A DNA stretch of 64,000 nucleotides from positions 62,001 to 126,000 of the forward strand of contig NZ_MNAH01000002.1 of NCBI RefSeq assembly GCF_001976065.1, written 5' to 3'. A program made the position numbers and the translations under genes. This document shows positions 34,245 through 44,691 of the stretch, piece by piece. Below the pieces are notes generated by a model that saw nothing but the letters and a program-made list of their open reading frames with translations, was not told the origin of the DNA and did no database searches. The DNA is from Pseudomonas putida. Lineage in GTDB: Bacteria > Pseudomonadota > Gammaproteobacteria > Pseudomonadales > Pseudomonadaceae. The stretch's first letter is position 1. Every line of letters starts with the position of its first letter.

Positions 34245-34853
34245 ATGACGACTCTGACTCCCCGCCGTACCGCCATCCTGACCTTTATTCGCGAGCGCAT
34301 CGCCGAACACGGTCAGTCCCCAAGCCTCGCTGAGATCAGCGAAGCGTTCGGTTTCGCCTCCCGCAGCGTGGCGCGCAAGCATGTGCTGGCGCTGACTGAA
34401 GCCGGATTCATCGAGGTCAACCCGAATCAGGCCCGGGGCATACGCTTGCTCGGCCAGCCGCCGCGTCCCGAGTTGCTGGACATCCCGGTGCTCGGTCGGG
34501 TGGCGGCCGGTGCGCCCATTGGTGCCGATGCCGAGGTCCATAGCCGCTTGCTGTTCGATCCGTCGATGTTCTCGCGGGTGCCGGACTACATGCTGCGCGT
34601 GCGCGGCGACTCGATGATCGAAGACGGCATTCTCGACGGCGACCTGGTGGGCGTGCACCGCAGCCCCGAGGCCGTTAATGGCCAGATCGTCGTGGCGCGG
34701 CTCGACGGCGAAGTCACCATCAAGCGCTTCGAGCGGGTTGGCGACCGGGTTCGCCTGTTGCCACGCAACCCGGCCTATCAGCCGATCATCGTGGAAGCCG
34801 ATCGGGACCTGGCCATCGAAGGGGTGTTCTGCGGACTGGTGAGGCAAGGCTGA
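34236..34853 (+). CDS. lexA2: LexA2 SOS repressor
   Basis: LexA-family repressor of 205 residues. The winged HTH is in the first 70 residues (SLAEISEAFGFASRSVARKHVLALTEAG). The self-cleavage site is A91-G92 (RVAAGAP), with the catalytic dyad Ser126 (RGDSMIEDG) and Lys163 (VTIKRF), so RecA-stimulated autocleavage is expected. The start is ATG 34236, 5 nt after AGGAG, within a LexA2-type box. It heads a four-gene damage-tolerance operon with imuA, imuB and dnaE2, the usual arrangement in Pseudomonas. TGATG couples it to imuA. Confidence 0.93.
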   Translation: MYSMTTLTPRRTAILTFIRERIAEHGQSPSLAEISEAFGFASRSVARKHVLALTEAGFIEVNPNQARGIRLLGQPPRPELLDIPVLGRVAAGAPIGADAEVHSRLLFDPSMFSRVPDYMLRVRGDSMIEDGILDGDLVGVHRSPEAVNGQIVVARLDGEVTIKRFERVGDRVRLLPRNPAYQPIIVEADRDLAIEGVFCGLVRQG

Positions 34854-35470
34854 TGGGTGCCGTCGTAGCGCTTGATACGTTGTTCAATGGCGGCCAGGTC
34901 TGGAGAGGCCGACCTGCGCCGCCAGCGGCCAGTCCGCAACCCACCGGGCATGCCGCGCTGGATGCGGCGCTGCCCACGGGCGGCTGGCCGGAAGCGGCCC
35001 TGACGGAAATCCTCCTGGCCGGGCAGGGCGTCGGCGAGTTGCAACTGGTCTGGCCGGCGCTGGCGCGATTGTCGGCGGCGGGCGAGCGCATCGTCCTGGT
35101 GGCGCCGCCCTATGTGCCATATCCCCAGGCCTGGCAGAACGCCGGGGTCGATCTGCGTCAGTTGTCGATCATCCAGGCCAGTGAGCGCGATGCGCTGTGG
35201 GCGGCGGAACAATGCCTGCGTTCGGGCAGCTGCGGCGCAGTGCTGTGCTGGCCGCACAAGGCCGACGACCGCGCCTTGCGCCGCCTGCAGGTAGCCGCGG
35301 AAACCGGCTCGACCCTGGCGTTCGCCTATCGCTCGCTCAGTGAATCGGTCAACCCGTCGCCCGCGGCCCTGCGCATCGCCATCGATGCCAAGCCTGCCCA
35401 ATTGCGGGTGCTCAAGTGCCGTGGCGGTTTGGCTCGTTCGGCACCGATTGCCTTCGCCGTGGGGCATTGA
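34853..35470 (+). CDS. imuA: ImuA, translesion synthesis accessory protein
   Basis: RecA/SulA-related protein of 205 residues that works with ImuB and DnaE2 in mutagenic DNA-damage tolerance. Recognisable blocks are HAALDAALPTGGWPEAALTEILL, LQLVWPALARLSAAGERIVLVAPPYVPYPQAWQNAGVDL and CGAVLCWPHKADDRALRRLQVAAE. The Walker-type loop of RecA is not conserved, as usual in ImuA. ATG 34853 shares one base with the lexA2 stop. Regulation is through the LexA2 box upstream of the operon. Confidence 0.92.
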   Translation: MGAVVALDTLFNGGQVWRGRPAPPAASPQPTGHAALDAALPTGGWPEAALTEILLAGQGVGELQLVWPALARLSAAGERIVLVAPPYVPYPQAWQNAGVDLRQLSIIQASERDALWAAEQCLRSGSCGAVLCWPHKADDRALRRLQVAAETGSTLAFAYRSLSESVNPSPAALRIAIDAKPAQLRVLKCRGGLARSAPIAFAVGH

Positions 35471-35477
35471 GGTTGCC

Positions 35478-36893
35478 ATGCGCTGGGTGTGTATTCTGTT
35501 CCCGCAATTGGCGCTGGATGCGGTACTGCGCCAGCGCGCCAACCCTCAAGAGCCGCTGGCGCTGCTGACCGGCCCGGCCCAGCGTCGGGTGCTGCAGGCG
35601 GTCAATGGCCCGGCACGGGCGCTGGGCTTGCGTCCCGGCCAGTCCATGAGTGCCGCCCAGGCCTTGAGCAAGGGCTTTGCCACCGCGGAGTACGACGTCG
35701 CCGACATCGAACACTGGCAGCAATTCCTCGCCGCCTGGGCCTATCGGTTCAGCTCCCAGGTCAGCGTGCATTACCCGCGGGCGCTAGTCTTCGAAATCGA
35801 GTCCAGCCTGGGCCTGTTCGGCGCCTGGCCGCAATTTGAGGCGCGCTTGCGCAGCGAACTCGGCGAGCTGGGGTTTCGTCACCGCATCGTTGCCGCGCCC
35901 AACCCAGTGGCGGCGCGGATGCTGGCCAACGCCCACGATGGCCTGGTGGTGCCCGACGAACAAGCCCTGCAGCATCACCTCGGGCAATTGCCGGTCGATC
36001 GCATTGGGCTTGCGGCCAGCGTCGCCACGGCGTTGTCGCGCATGGGCCTGCGCACCTTGAGCCAGGTGCAGGCGTTGCCCCGGCATAGCCTGGCCCGGCG
36101 TTTCGAGGCCCAGGTGCTCAAGCACCTGGATACCTTGCTGGGGACACGCCGTCTTGCCCTGGCGTTCTACCTGCCGCCGGACCGTTTCGATGTGCGCATC
36201 GAGCTCAATTTCGATGTGCATTCCCATCAGGCCTTGCTGTTTCCGCTTCGTCGATTGACCGGTGACCTGTCCGCCTTCCTTTGCGGTCGGGACAGCGGTG
36301 TGCAGCGTTTCGACCTGCACCTGGAACACGCCGGGCTGCCAGACACGCTGATCAAAGTTGGCCTGCTCAGCGCCGAACGCGATCCGGCCATGTTGTTCGA
36401 GCTGGCCCGGGGACGGCTGGAGCAAGTCCAGGTCGAGGCCCCGGTACGCGGTTTTCGTCTGCGTGCCGAAGACTTGCCAACCTTCGTTCCACAGTTTCAG
36501 GAGCTGTTCGACGATCGCCCACAGCAGACCTTGCCCTGGGAGCAATTGCGCGAGCGCCTGCGCGCACGGCTGGGGGATGATGCGGTGCATGGCCTGCGCT
36601 TTCAGGCCGATCACCGGCCCGAGTGCGCGTGGCAGGCCAGTGCCGACCACCAGCCCAGTGCGGCCTTGCCAACCGTGCAGCGACCGGGCTGGTTGCTGAC
36701 CGAGCCGCTGGCGGTGCACGTAGGCTCGGCCCGCATCCTCATGGGCCCGGAACGGATCGAGTCCGGTTGGTGGGACGGCGACGACGTGCGCCGCGACTAC
36801 TACCTGATCGAAACCCGCGCCGGCCAGCAGGGTTGGGCTTATCGCTCGGTGGGCGAGGATGGACCATTGTGGCTGCAGGGCTGGTTCGCATGA
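35478..36893 (+). CDS. imuB: ImuB, Y-family polymerase-like protein
   Basis: Protein of 471 residues with the Y-family polymerase fold but without the acidic catalytic triad: the first motif reads [15 protein letters not shown], where active enzymes carry D in DxDxFFA. It acts as the hub that links ImuA and DnaE2 to the sliding clamp. A candidate clamp-binding motif, QQTLPW, lies at about residues 349-354. Palm-finger segments [16 protein letters not shown] and [11 protein letters not shown] are present. It starts 7 bp after imuA, and its stop overlaps the dnaE2 ATG (ATGA). Confidence 0.93.
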   Translation: MRWVCILFPQLALDAVLRQRANPQEPLALLTGPAQRRVLQAVNGPARALGLRPGQSMSAAQALSKGFATAEYDVADIEHWQQFLAAWAYRFSSQVSVHYPRALVFEIESSLGLFGAWPQFEARLRSELGELGFRHRIVAAPNPVAARMLANAHDGLVVPDEQALQHHLGQLPVDRIGLAASVATALSRMGLRTLSQVQALPRHSLARRFEAQVLKHLDTLLGTRRLALAFYLPPDRFDVRIELNFDVHSHQALLFPLRRLTGDLSAFLCGRDSGVQRFDLHLEHAGLPDTLIKVGLLSAERDPAMLFELARGRLEQVQVEAPVRGFRLRAEDLPTFVPQFQELFDDRPQQTLPWEQLRERLRARLGDDAVHGLRFQADHRPECAWQASADHQPSAALPTVQRPGWLLTEPLAVHVGSARILMGPERIESGWWDGDDVRRDYYLIETRAGQQGWAYRSVGEDGPLWLQGWFA

Positions 36894-39800
36894 GCGTCCA
36901 ATACGCCGAGCTGCACTGCCTGTCGAACTTCAGTTTCCAGCGCGGTGCTTCCAGTGCCCTCGAGCTGTTCCAACGGGCGAAAAAACAGGGCTATCAGGCC
37001 CTGGCGATCACCGACGAATGCACCCTGGCCGGCATCGTCCGCGCCTGGCAGGCAGCGAAGTCCGTGGAGCTGGCGTTGATCATCGGCAGTGAAATGCGCA
37101 TCGAAAATGGTCCGAAACTGGTATTGCTGGTGGAAAATCTCGAGGGTTACCAGACGCTGTGCCGGCTGATCACCCGAGCCCGACGCCGTACGCAGAAAGG
37201 TCAGTATCAAGTGCTGCGCGAAGACTTCGGCGAACCCTTGCCAGGGCTGTTGGCACTGTGGGTGCCGGACGCGGTCGATGCTGTTGAACAGGGTCACTGG
37301 TTGCAGCAAGTCTTCGCCGACCGCCTGTGGCTGGCGGTCCAGTTGCATCGCGGCCAGGACGATGCCCGGCGACTGAACGATCTCCTGGCGTTGGCCAGGG
37401 AACTGCGCATCCCGGCGGTGGCCAGCGGCGATGTGCACATGCACGCGCGCGGCCGCCGTGCCCTGCAGGACACCATGACCGCGATTCGTCATCACCTGCC
37501 GGTGGCCGATGCCGGGCTGCGCCTGCACCCCAACGGCGAGCGGCACCTGCGCGATCTCGATTCACTGCGCGAGCTCTATCCGCCAGCCTTGCTCGACGAA
37601 ACCCTGAACATTGCCCGGCGCTGCACCTTTGACCTTGGCCAGTTGCGTTATCAGTATCCGCGCGAGCTGGTACCGGATGGACACAACGCCGCGTCCTGGC
37701 TGAGGGAATTGACCGAGCGCGGTATTCGCGAGCGCTGGCCCCAGGGGGCGAGCGAGAAAGTGCGCGGGCTGATCGACAAGGAACTGGGGCTGATCGCCGA
37801 GCTGGGTTATGAGAGTTACTTCCTCACCGTCCAGGACATCGTCGCTTTCGCCCGGCGCGAAAAAATTCTCTGCCAGGGCCGCGGTTCGGCGGCCAACTCG
37901 GCGGTGTGTTTCGCCTTGGGCATCACCGAGATCGACCCCGACCGGATGAACATGCTGTTTGAACGCTTTCTTTCCAAGGAGCGTGACGAGCCGCCGGACA
38001 TCGATGTGGACTTCGAGCACGAACGCCGCGAAGAAGTCCTGCAGTATGTGTTCCAGCGTTATGGCCGGACCCGCGCGGCATTGACCGCCGTGGTCAGCAC
38101 TTACCACGCGGCCGGCGCCGTGCGCGATGTGGCCAAGGCCTTGGGTCTGCCGCCGGACCAGATCAATGCCCTGGCCGATTGCTGTGGTCACTGGAGTGAT
38201 GAAACCCCGCCGGTGGAGCGCTTGCGTGAGGGCGGTTTCGATCCCGAAAGTCCAGTGCTGCGCCGGGTATTGAGTTTGACCCAACAGTTGATCGGTTTCC
38301 CCCGGCACCTGTCCCAGCACCCCGGCGGCTTTGTGATTTCCGAGCACCCCCTGGACAGCCTGGTGCCGGTGGAAAACGCCGCGATGGCCGAGCGCACCAT
38401 CATCCAGTGGGACAAGGACGATCTGGACGCGGTCGGCCTGCTCAAGGTCGATATCCTCGCGCTGGGCATGCTCAGCGCGATTCGTCGTTGTCTGGATTTG
38501 CTGCGCCGTCATCGTAACCTGGACTTGAGCCTGGCGACGATCCCCTCCGAGGACTCGCTGACCTACGACATGATTGGCCGCGCCGACACCATCGGCGTAT
38601 TCCAGATCGAGTCCAGGGCACAGATGTCGATGCTGCCCAGGCTCAAACCGCGTAAATTCTATGACCTGGTGATCGAGGTGGCCATCGTCCGTCCCGGGCC
38701 GATCCAGGGCGGCATGGTGCACCCGTACCTGCGCCGGCGAAATAAAGAAGAGCTGGAAAGCTACCCCTCCGAAGAGTTGCGCGAGGTGTTGAAACGCACC
38801 TTGGGCGTGCCGCTGTTCCAGGAACAGGTGATGCAGATCGCCATCGTCGCCGCCAACTACAGCCCCGGCGAAGCCGATCAGTTGCGCCGATCCATGGCCG
38901 CCTGGAAACGCCATGGCGGGCTGGAGCCCCATAAGGATCGCCTGGCCGCCGGGATGAAGAAAAAAGGCTACAGCGCCGAATTCGCCGCGCAGATCTTCGA
39001 GCAGATCAAAGGCTTCGGCAGCTACGGTTTTCCCGAATCCCACGCCGCCAGTTTTGCCTTGCTGACCTACGCCAGTTGCTGGTTGAAATGCCACGAACCG
39101 GCGGCCTTCGCTTGCGCGCTGATCAACAGTTGGCCCATGGGTTTCTACAGCCCGGACCAGATTCTGCAGGACGCACGCCGTCACCATTTGCAGATTCGCC
39201 CGGTTGACGTGCGGGCCAGCGACTGGGATTGCAGCCTGGAACCCATTGCCGGCGCGCAACCGGCGATTCGCATGGGTTTGCGCATGATCAAGGGCTTTCG
39301 CGAGGAGGATGCCCGGCGTATCGAGGCGGCACGTTCGAAAGGCGCGTTTTCCGACATTGCCGACCTTGGCGAACGGGCGCGCCTGGATGCCCGCGCCCAG
39401 GAGCAACTGGCCGATGCCGGCGCATTGCGTGGGCTTGCCGGTGACCGGCATCGGGCGCGCTGGGCAGTGGCGGGAGTTGAAAAACAGCTCGGCCTGTTTG
39501 CCGGCTTGCCCCGTCAGGAGGAAGACGCGGTGGCGCTGCCCAAACCCACGGTGGGTGAGGACCTGCAGGCTGATTACAACAGCCTGGGCACCACCCTCGG
39601 GCCGCATCCGCTGGCCTTGTTACGCGGTGAGCTGAAAGCCCGGCGCTGCCGCAGTTCCAGGGAATTGCTTGATCTCGAGCACGGGCGACCGGTCAGCGTC
39701 GCCGGGCTGGTGACCGGTCGGCAACGGCCCAGCACCGCCAGCGGCGTGACCTTCGTCACCCTGGAAGACGAGTTCGGCAACGTCAACGTGGTGGTCTGGC

Positions 39801-39967
39801 GCGATCTGGCCGAGCGTCATCGCAAAGTGCTGGTCGGCTCACAGTTGCTCAAGGTCGATGGGCGCTGGGAGAAGGAAGGAGAAGTCCGACACCTGATTGC
39901 CGGACGCTTGAGCGACCTGAGCCCACTGCTCGACGGCATCACCGTGCGCAGCCGCGATTTCCACTGA
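36890..39967 (+). CDS. dnaE2: DnaE2 (ImuC), error-prone DNA polymerase III alpha subunit
   Basis: C-family polymerase of 1025 residues, shorter than DnaE1 (about 1160), as expected for DnaE2. The N-terminal PHP domain opens with [18 protein letters not shown] and [16 protein letters not shown]. The polymerase active site includes [16 protein letters not shown] with the paired Asp residues, and [21 protein letters not shown] precedes it. A C-terminal OB fold reads [38 protein letters not shown]. It performs lesion bypass with ImuA and ImuB under SOS control. It is last in the cassette and followed by a REP pair. Confidence 0.95.
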   Translation: MSVQYAELHCLSNFSFQRGASSALELFQRAKKQGYQALAITDECTLAGIVRAWQAAKSVELALIIGSEMRIENGPKLVLLVENLEGYQTLCRLITRARRRTQKGQYQVLREDFGEPLPGLLALWVPDAVDAVEQGHWLQQVFADRLWLAVQLHRGQDDARRLNDLLALARELRIPAVASGDVHMHARGRRALQDTMTAIRHHLPVADAGLRLHPNGERHLRDLDSLRELYPPALLDETLNIARRCTFDLGQLRYQYPRELVPDGHNAASWLRELTERGIRERWPQGASEKVRGLIDKELGLIAELGYESYFLTVQDIVAFARREKILCQGRGSAANSAVCFALGITEIDPDRMNMLFERFLSKERDEPPDIDVDFEHERREEVLQYVFQRYGRTRAALTAVVSTYHAAGAVRDVAKALGLPPDQINALADCCGHWSDETPPVERLREGGFDPESPVLRRVLSLTQQLIGFPRHLSQHPGGFVISEHPLDSLVPVENAAMAERTIIQWDKDDLDAVGLLKVDILALGMLSAIRRCLDLLRRHRNLDLSLATIPSEDSLTYDMIGRADTIGVFQIESRAQMSMLPRLKPRKFYDLVIEVAIVRPGPIQGGMVHPYLRRRNKEELESYPSEELREVLKRTLGVPLFQEQVMQIAIVAANYSPGEADQLRRSMAAWKRHGGLEPHKDRLAAGMKKKGYSAEFAAQIFEQIKGFGSYGFPESHAASFALLTYASCWLKCHEPAAFACALINSWPMGFYSPDQILQDARRHHLQIRPVDVRASDWDCSLEPIAGAQPAIRMGLRMIKGFREEDARRIEAARSKGAFSDIADLGERARLDARAQEQLADAGALRGLAGDRHRARWAVAGVEKQLGLFAGLPRQEEDAVALPKPTVGEDLQADYNSLGTTLGPHPLALLRGELKARRCRSSRELLDLEHGRPVSVAGLVTGRQRPSTASGVTFVTLEDEFGNVNVVVWRDLAERHRKVLVGSQLLKVDGRWEKEGEVRHLIAGRLSDLSPLLDGITVRSRDFH

Positions 39968-40014
39968 CCTGTGGCGAAGTGTTGCCTCCAATGCTTGTCA
40001 TTTGAAATGGAAAA

Positions 40015-40110
40015 CCTGTGGGAGCGAGCCTGCTCGCGATGGCGGTCTGACATTCAACATCGACGGTGTCTGATCGACCGCTTTCGCGAGCAAGCCCGCT
40101 CCCACAGGTT
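40015..40110. repeat. REP pair, GTGGGAGCGAGC type
   Basis: CCTGTGGGAGCGAGCCTGCT and CTTTCGCGAGCAAGCCCGCT, in inverted orientation, between the convergent dnaE2 and flavin-reductase genes. Confidence 0.9.
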
Positions 40111-40125
40111 ATGAATGTTGGCTGA

Positions 40126-40797
40126 TTACTTGGTGATAGGCCAGAAGCGTTCGCCACCGCCTGGTGCATCGGTCCAGGCCTGCAACGAGCGGGTTGGCAG
40201 GTCGAAATAATCCCGCGTGCGCGCATACCCATGCCCGCCCATGCGCCCGATCGCATCAAGGCCGAGCTGATCGATGTACAGGGTTTTCGGATCGATCAAT
40301 TCATCCCGTACATGGGCCATCAATACTTCGCCAAAGATGATCTCCCGTGACTGGCCGATGGACAGCGCCATCATCCGTCGGCATTCCAGGGCCACCGGCG
40401 CCTCGCCGATTCGTGGGCATTTGACCGTGGTACCGGGGATGGCGGTGAGGCCAGCGGCGGTCAGTTCGTCGAAACCCGGGGCGAAGGGCACGGCGCAGAC
40501 GTTCATGGCTTCCACCAGGGCATCGCTGACGATGTTCACGGTGAATTCCTGATTGAGCTGGATATTGCGCGTGGTGTCCTTGGGGCTCTGGTCGCCGTAG
40601 TTTTCCACGCCCAGCGCGAGGATCGGCGGATCGGCCGACAGCGCATTGAAGAAGCTGAACGGCGCGGCATTGACGCGGCCTTCAGCGTCGACGGTGGTGA
40701 CCAGGGCAATCGGCCTTGGCACCACGCTGCCGATCAGGATCTTGTATTTGTCGCGCGCACTCAGCGTGCTGAAATCGAAGCTTTGCATAGGCAGCAT
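40126..40797 (-). CDS. Flavin reductase-like FMN-binding protein
   Basis: Split-barrel flavin-binding protein of 223 residues. The family start is ARDKYKILIGSVVPRPIALVTTVDAEGRVNAAPFSFFNALSADPP, followed by KDTTRNIQLNQEFTVNIVS. Such proteins bind FMN and supply reduced flavin to monooxygenases or reduce quinones. ATG 40797 lies 3 bp after the amidohydrolase stop; a second in-frame ATG at 40788 is possible, and neither has a clear ribosome site, so translation may be coupled. No monooxygenase gene is adjacent. It is the last gene of the importer/amidohydrolase operon. Confidence 0.82.
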   Translation of the reverse strand: MLPMQSFDFSTLSARDKYKILIGSVVPRPIALVTTVDAEGRVNAAPFSFFNALSADPPILALGVENYGDQSPKDTTRNIQLNQEFTVNIVSDALVEAMNVCAVPFAPGFDELTAAGLTAIPGTTVKCPRIGEAPVALECRRMMALSIGQSREIIFGEVLMAHVRDELIDPKTLYIDQLGLDAIGRMGGHGYARTRDYFDLPTRSLQAWTDAPGGGERFWPITK

Positions 40798-40800
40798 TCT

Positions 40801-42288
40801 CTAAAGGAGTGGATCGATGGCGCAGAGCGGCGCCTGTGCGCTGTAGTCGTCGGCGAACGGAATGGCCGGCTGGAACAGGGTCTTCCAGTCCGGTTGGCCG
40901 AAGGCGCGGTCGCTGTGGCTGCGCATCAGTTTTTCGAATTGCCATTGGGCCTGGCGTTGCAGGGCGGTGTAGTCGACACCTAGGACCTGACCGTCCTGCA
41001 TCACGCAGCGGCCGTCGATGAAGCTGGCGATGCAATCGTCACCGCGCCCGGCCAGGACCAGGTTCTTCAACGGGTCGAACAGCGGCCCCAGGTGCAGGCC
41101 GCGCAGGCTGAATACGCTGATGTCGGCCTTGGCCCCCGGCGCCAGGCGCCCGAGATCGTCGCGGCCCAGGGCCTTGGCGCCGCCGAGGGTGGCGGCGTTA
41201 TACATATCCAGGGTGCTGGTCAGTGCATTGCCGCCTTCCATCAAGCGCGCGATGTTCAAGCCCTGGCGCATGTTGTCCAGCAGGTCCGCCGGCCAGGTGT
41301 CAGTGCCCAGGGCGAAGTTGATGCTCTTGGCGCGATAGCGACCAAACGAGTTCAGCGCCTCACCGTCCCGGGCAAAAACTACCGGGCAATGCACCAGGCT
41401 GGCGCCGCCCTCCACCACACGCTGCAGATCATCATCGCGACGGGTGTAGATGCCATGGGGCAACAGGCTGCGCGGGGTCAGCAGGCCCAGCTCTGCAAGC
41501 CAAGCCAACGGCGAAAGACCGCGCAGGTTTTCAACCATCGCCACCTCGCCGAGCCCCTGGCAGCAATGCAAACGCATCGGCGCGTTGAGTTCGCGGCTCA
41601 GCGCGGCGGTGCGTTGCAACAGCGCCGGCGTACACGTCTGGATGCGATCCGGCAGCAGCGCGCCGCGAATCAGGCCGTCATGAGCGCCGTCGAAATCCTT
41701 GAAAAACCGCTCGGCCGCCTCGAGCCCCGCCATGCCCCGGGCTTCGTCCCAGTGATGGGCCAGCGTGCCGTCGGCCTGCCAGTAGCTCATGCCGCTCATG
41801 TAGCAGGGGCCCAGATAAGTCCGAAGCCCCAACTCGGCTGCCACACCGGCCACCGCGGCAAATTCGTCGTAGGTTTCCGCCCACTCGCGGTAGTACATCG
41901 AGGTGATCGGCATGGCCGTGGTGATGCCATTGCGGATCAACTGGGTGAAGGCGTAGCGGTATTTGAAGACTTCCTCGTCGGGGCTGTAGGTTTCCCGTGG
42001 GCCGCGCGCCAGATACTGCGCCGACCACATGCGGCCCATGTCCCGCTCTTCGCCGTTGTCCAGGGTCAGCACCGTGGAATCCAGGTCTCCCAGTGCATCC
42101 AGATCGATGAAGCCGGGGCCGATCAGCGCGTTGCCGTAGTCGAGCCACTGATCCACCTGCCCGCGGTAATCACGCCCGACAAACACAATGTGCGAGCCCT
42201 CGAACACCACTTCGCCATCGCGCCACAGCACATGCTGCGTGCCGTCGAAGCCGACCACGCAGCTGGCCCGCAAGCCGATGCGTTTCAC
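40801..42288 (-). CDS. Amidohydrolase (TrzA/AtzA-like) lacking the HxH motif
   Basis: Protein of 495 residues in the amidohydrolase superfamily. The start is GTG 42288, overlapping the upstream stop as GTGA. The place of the usual GFIDxHxH metal motif reads GFIDLDAL (about 59-66), so both first-strand histidines are absent. Later residues are kept: His in MRLHCCQ, His in LLPHGIYT and Asp in ALGTDTWPAD. A mononuclear or altered metal site, or loss of activity, is possible. It sits between a cytosine-deaminase-like gene and a flavin-reductase gene. The substrate is unknown. Confidence 0.8.
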   Translation of the reverse strand: MKRIGLRASCVVGFDGTQHVLWRDGEVVFEGSHIVFVGRDYRGQVDQWLDYGNALIGPGFIDLDALGDLDSTVLTLDNGEERDMGRMWSAQYLARGPRETYSPDEEVFKYRYAFTQLIRNGITTAMPITSMYYREWAETYDEFAAVAGVAAELGLRTYLGPCYMSGMSYWQADGTLAHHWDEARGMAGLEAAERFFKDFDGAHDGLIRGALLPDRIQTCTPALLQRTAALSRELNAPMRLHCCQGLGEVAMVENLRGLSPLAWLAELGLLTPRSLLPHGIYTRRDDDLQRVVEGGASLVHCPVVFARDGEALNSFGRYRAKSINFALGTDTWPADLLDNMRQGLNIARLMEGGNALTSTLDMYNAATLGGAKALGRDDLGRLAPGAKADISVFSLRGLHLGPLFDPLKNLVLAGRGDDCIASFIDGRCVMQDGQVLGVDYTALQRQAQWQFEKLMRSHSDRAFGQPDWKTLFQPAIPFADDYSAQAPLCAIDPLL

Positions 42289-43481
42289 AGGCGGCTTTCC
42301 AGCAAACGACCGCCGCAAGCGATCAATTGCCCGCCGCGATAAACCTGACGAACCGGTCGCGAAACCACGGCTTCGCCCAAGGTTTGCACAGGCATCAACA
42401 GGAAGTCCGCTGGCCGGCCAATCTCCAGGCCATAACCTTCACAACCCAACGCCCGGGCACCATTGACCGTTGCCGCTTCAAACGCCGCCGCCAGTTCGTC
42501 GTCCTTGTTCAAGTCGAAGCGCAACGCCAGCAGCATTGCCCGTTCCAGCATGTCGCCGTTGCCCATGGGCGACCAGGCGTCGCGAATACCGTCCGAGCCC
42601 AGGCAGACGTTGACACCGGCATCGCGCAACGCCAGGAACGGCGGCACCGCGCAATCGGCCGGCGCCGAACTCATCAGCGAAATACCCAGCGCCGCCAGCC
42701 GTTCGGCAACAGGCTTGACCTGGCTCCAGGGCAACATGCCCAGGCAATAGGCATGGCTGATCATCACCCGGCCTTGCAGTGCGAAGCGCTCGGTGTAGTC
42801 GGCGATCAGCGCGATCTGCCACAGGCCCAGCTCGCCCTTGTCGTGCAGGTGAATGTCGATCCCACGGTCGAACTCGCTGGCCAGTTTGAACACAAAGTCG
42901 AGTTGCGCGACCGGATCGTTGTCGATGCCACACGGGTCCAGGCCACCGACGTTTTCAACGCCCAGTGCCATGGCTTCGCGCATCAGCTCCGCGGTCCCGG
43001 GGCGGCTGATCAGGCCGGTTTGCGGAAACACCACCAGTTGCAGGTCGATCAGGTCGCGGTATGTTTCCCGCAGTTGCTGCATGGCTTCGACATGACGCAG
43101 GCCGAATTCCGGATCGATGTCGACGTGGCAGCGCATGGTCAGCGAACCACGGGCGATGCAGTTTTCCAGCAGGGCACCGGCCCGTTGTGCAATAGGGGCG
43201 GTGACTTCGCGCAGGATGCGCCGTTCGTTGGCGATGTAGTCCTTGAGGGTGGGGCCTGCACTGTTCGGGCGCCAGGGTTGGCCCCAGAGGGTTTTGTCCA
43301 GGTGCACATGGCTTTCCACCAGGGCGGGGGTGAGCAGGTGGTTCTGGCCGTCGATGTCGGTGACCCGCAACTCGGTGGTCGAGGCGGGGCGACGTTGGGT
43401 GAAGCGGCCGTTTTCGATCAGCAGGTCTTCGGCGGTTGAGCCGTAGGGGCGCACGTTGCGTAGCCAGCGGGGTTGGTTCAT
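42285..43481 (-). CDS. Amidohydrolase, cytosine deaminase-like
   Basis: Metal-dependent hydrolase of 398 residues. VESHVHLDKTLWGQPW gives the intact HxH motif, DIHLHDKGELG the third metal His, ISHAYCLG the fourth and LGSDGIRDAWSPMGNGDM the catalytic Asp; the last is very similar to CodA-type deaminases. These remove amino groups from pyrimidines or related rings. The start is ATG 43481. It is 140 bp after a polyamine-type ABC importer, with a REP pair between. The true ring substrate is not determined by the sequence. Confidence 0.82.
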   Translation of the reverse strand: MNQPRWLRNVRPYGSTAEDLLIENGRFTQRRPASTTELRVTDIDGQNHLLTPALVESHVHLDKTLWGQPWRPNSAGPTLKDYIANERRILREVTAPIAQRAGALLENCIARGSLTMRCHVDIDPEFGLRHVEAMQQLRETYRDLIDLQLVVFPQTGLISRPGTAELMREAMALGVENVGGLDPCGIDNDPVAQLDFVFKLASEFDRGIDIHLHDKGELGLWQIALIADYTERFALQGRVMISHAYCLGMLPWSQVKPVAERLAALGISLMSSAPADCAVPPFLALRDAGVNVCLGSDGIRDAWSPMGNGDMLERAMLLALRFDLNKDDELAAAFEAATVNGARALGCEGYGLEIGRPADFLLMPVQTLGEAVVSRPVRQVYRGGQLIACGGRLLESRL

Positions 43482-43514
43482 TGCAAGCCTCAATATCAAA
43501 GGTGTCTGGGCGGG

Positions 43515-43597
43515 CCTCTTCGCTGGCAAGCCAGCTCCTACAGTTGAACGTGGCCGTTCACAAGATCCCTGTAGGAGCTGGCTTGCCAGCGAAGGCC
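43515..43597. repeat. REP pair (BIME) within the importer/amidohydrolase operon
   Basis: CTTCGCTGGCAAGCCAGCTC and CTGTAGGAGCTGGCTTGCCA, in inverted orientation, between the binding-protein and deaminase-like genes. Confidence 0.9.
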
Positions 43598-43621
43598 GCA
43601 CTACGGTTTCAAGTGAGCCGA

Positions 43622-44674
43622 TCAGCCCTTGAGCTTCGCCCAAATGCGGTCCTGCAGCTCCCGCGCCTTGTTGCTGCATTCCTTCTCCGGGCGCAGGCGC
43701 GAGGCGAATTCATCGGGCATGTTGATGGCGTCCATCACCCGCCATTTGGCGTCGATCAACGTGTCGCTCTGGATGCCGTTGGCGTAGGCGATGGCGTTGG
43801 ACACGGCGGCGGCGTTTTCCGGTTTCATCATCCAGTCGATGAAGATCCTTGCGTTACCGGGGTGCGGCGCACTTTTCGGCACGGCGAAGTTGTCCTGGAA
43901 CATCGCCAGGCCTTCCTTCGGGTACACGTATTTGATCGTGCTCTTCTGCAAGGTGGCCCGCGCTGTAGAACCGTTCCAGTTCTGCATCATGATCACTTCA
44001 CCGCTGGCCATGCGGTCGACGGTGTTGTCCGAGCTGTACATCTTCAGGAAGGGTTTCTGCTTTTGCAGCAGTTCGAGGATGCGCTTGGCGTCCTGGGGGT
44101 TTTCGCTGCATTCATCGACATTCAGGTAGTGACTGGCGGCGTTGATCACGCTGCTGGATGTATCGAGGGCGGCGAGTTGGCCTTGCAGTTCCTTGCGCGG
44201 TTCGAAGAACTCTTTCCATGAGTCGTCCAGTTTGCCGCCGGGCACGCGGGCACTGTCATAGGAAAACCCGGTGGTCCCCCACAAGTACGGTGCCGAGAAC
44301 TTGCGGCCAGGGTCGAAACTCGGGTCGCGGAACGCCGGCTTGACGTGCTGGAAGTTGGGCAGGGCCGAGGCATCGATTTGCAGCAGCAGGTCCTGGTTGA
44401 TCAGGGTGCGCATGATCGATTGCGACGGCACGATCACGTCGTACGCCGCGCCACCGGCCTGCAACTTGGCCAGCAGGGTTTCGTTGCTGTCGTAGCCGTC
44501 CATGGTGACCTTGATCCCGGTCTCTTTTTCGAACTTGGCCAGCAGGTCGACCGGGTAGTAGTCGGTCCAGTTATAGAAGAACAGTTCCTTGGGCTCGGCA
44601 GCCTGGACGCTGAACGCAGTGAAGCAACTCAAGGCCAGGCTGGCAACGGCGAAACGCATGCTTTTCACTTTCAT
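43622..44674 (-). CDS. ABC substrate-binding protein, spermidine/putrescine (PotD/PotF) type
   Basis: Periplasmic binding protein of 350 residues. A signal peptide (about 1-25: MRFAVASLALSCFTAFSVQA within it) is followed by KELFFYNWTDYYPVDLLAKFEKETGIKVTMDGYDSNE, the typical PotD-type opening, and PYLWGTTGFSYDSARV. Polyamine-type binders recognise cationic amines, but family members also bind other N-compounds. The start is ATG 44674 with GGAG upstream. It is the fourth importer gene after ATPase and two permeases. Adjacent amidohydrolases suggest a nitrogenous ring or amide ligand rather than putrescine; that is inference. Confidence 0.87.
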   Translation of the reverse strand: MKVKSMRFAVASLALSCFTAFSVQAAEPKELFFYNWTDYYPVDLLAKFEKETGIKVTMDGYDSNETLLAKLQAGGAAYDVIVPSQSIMRTLINQDLLLQIDASALPNFQHVKPAFRDPSFDPGRKFSAPYLWGTTGFSYDSARVPGGKLDDSWKEFFEPRKELQGQLAALDTSSSVINAASHYLNVDECSENPQDAKRILELLQKQKPFLKMYSSDNTVDRMASGEVIMMQNWNGSTARATLQKSTIKYVYPKEGLAMFQDNFAVPKSAPHPGNARIFIDWMMKPENAAAVSNAIAYANGIQSDTLIDAKWRVMDAINMPDEFASRLRPEKECSNKARELQDRIWAKLKG

Positions 44675-44691
44675 GGGCGAACACTCCAGGC

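Noticed and set aside
37562..39607. A 681-codon open frame antisense to dnaE2
   Set aside because: Typical GC-rich shadow of a long real gene; its translation shows no domain, and codon phase follows dnaE2.
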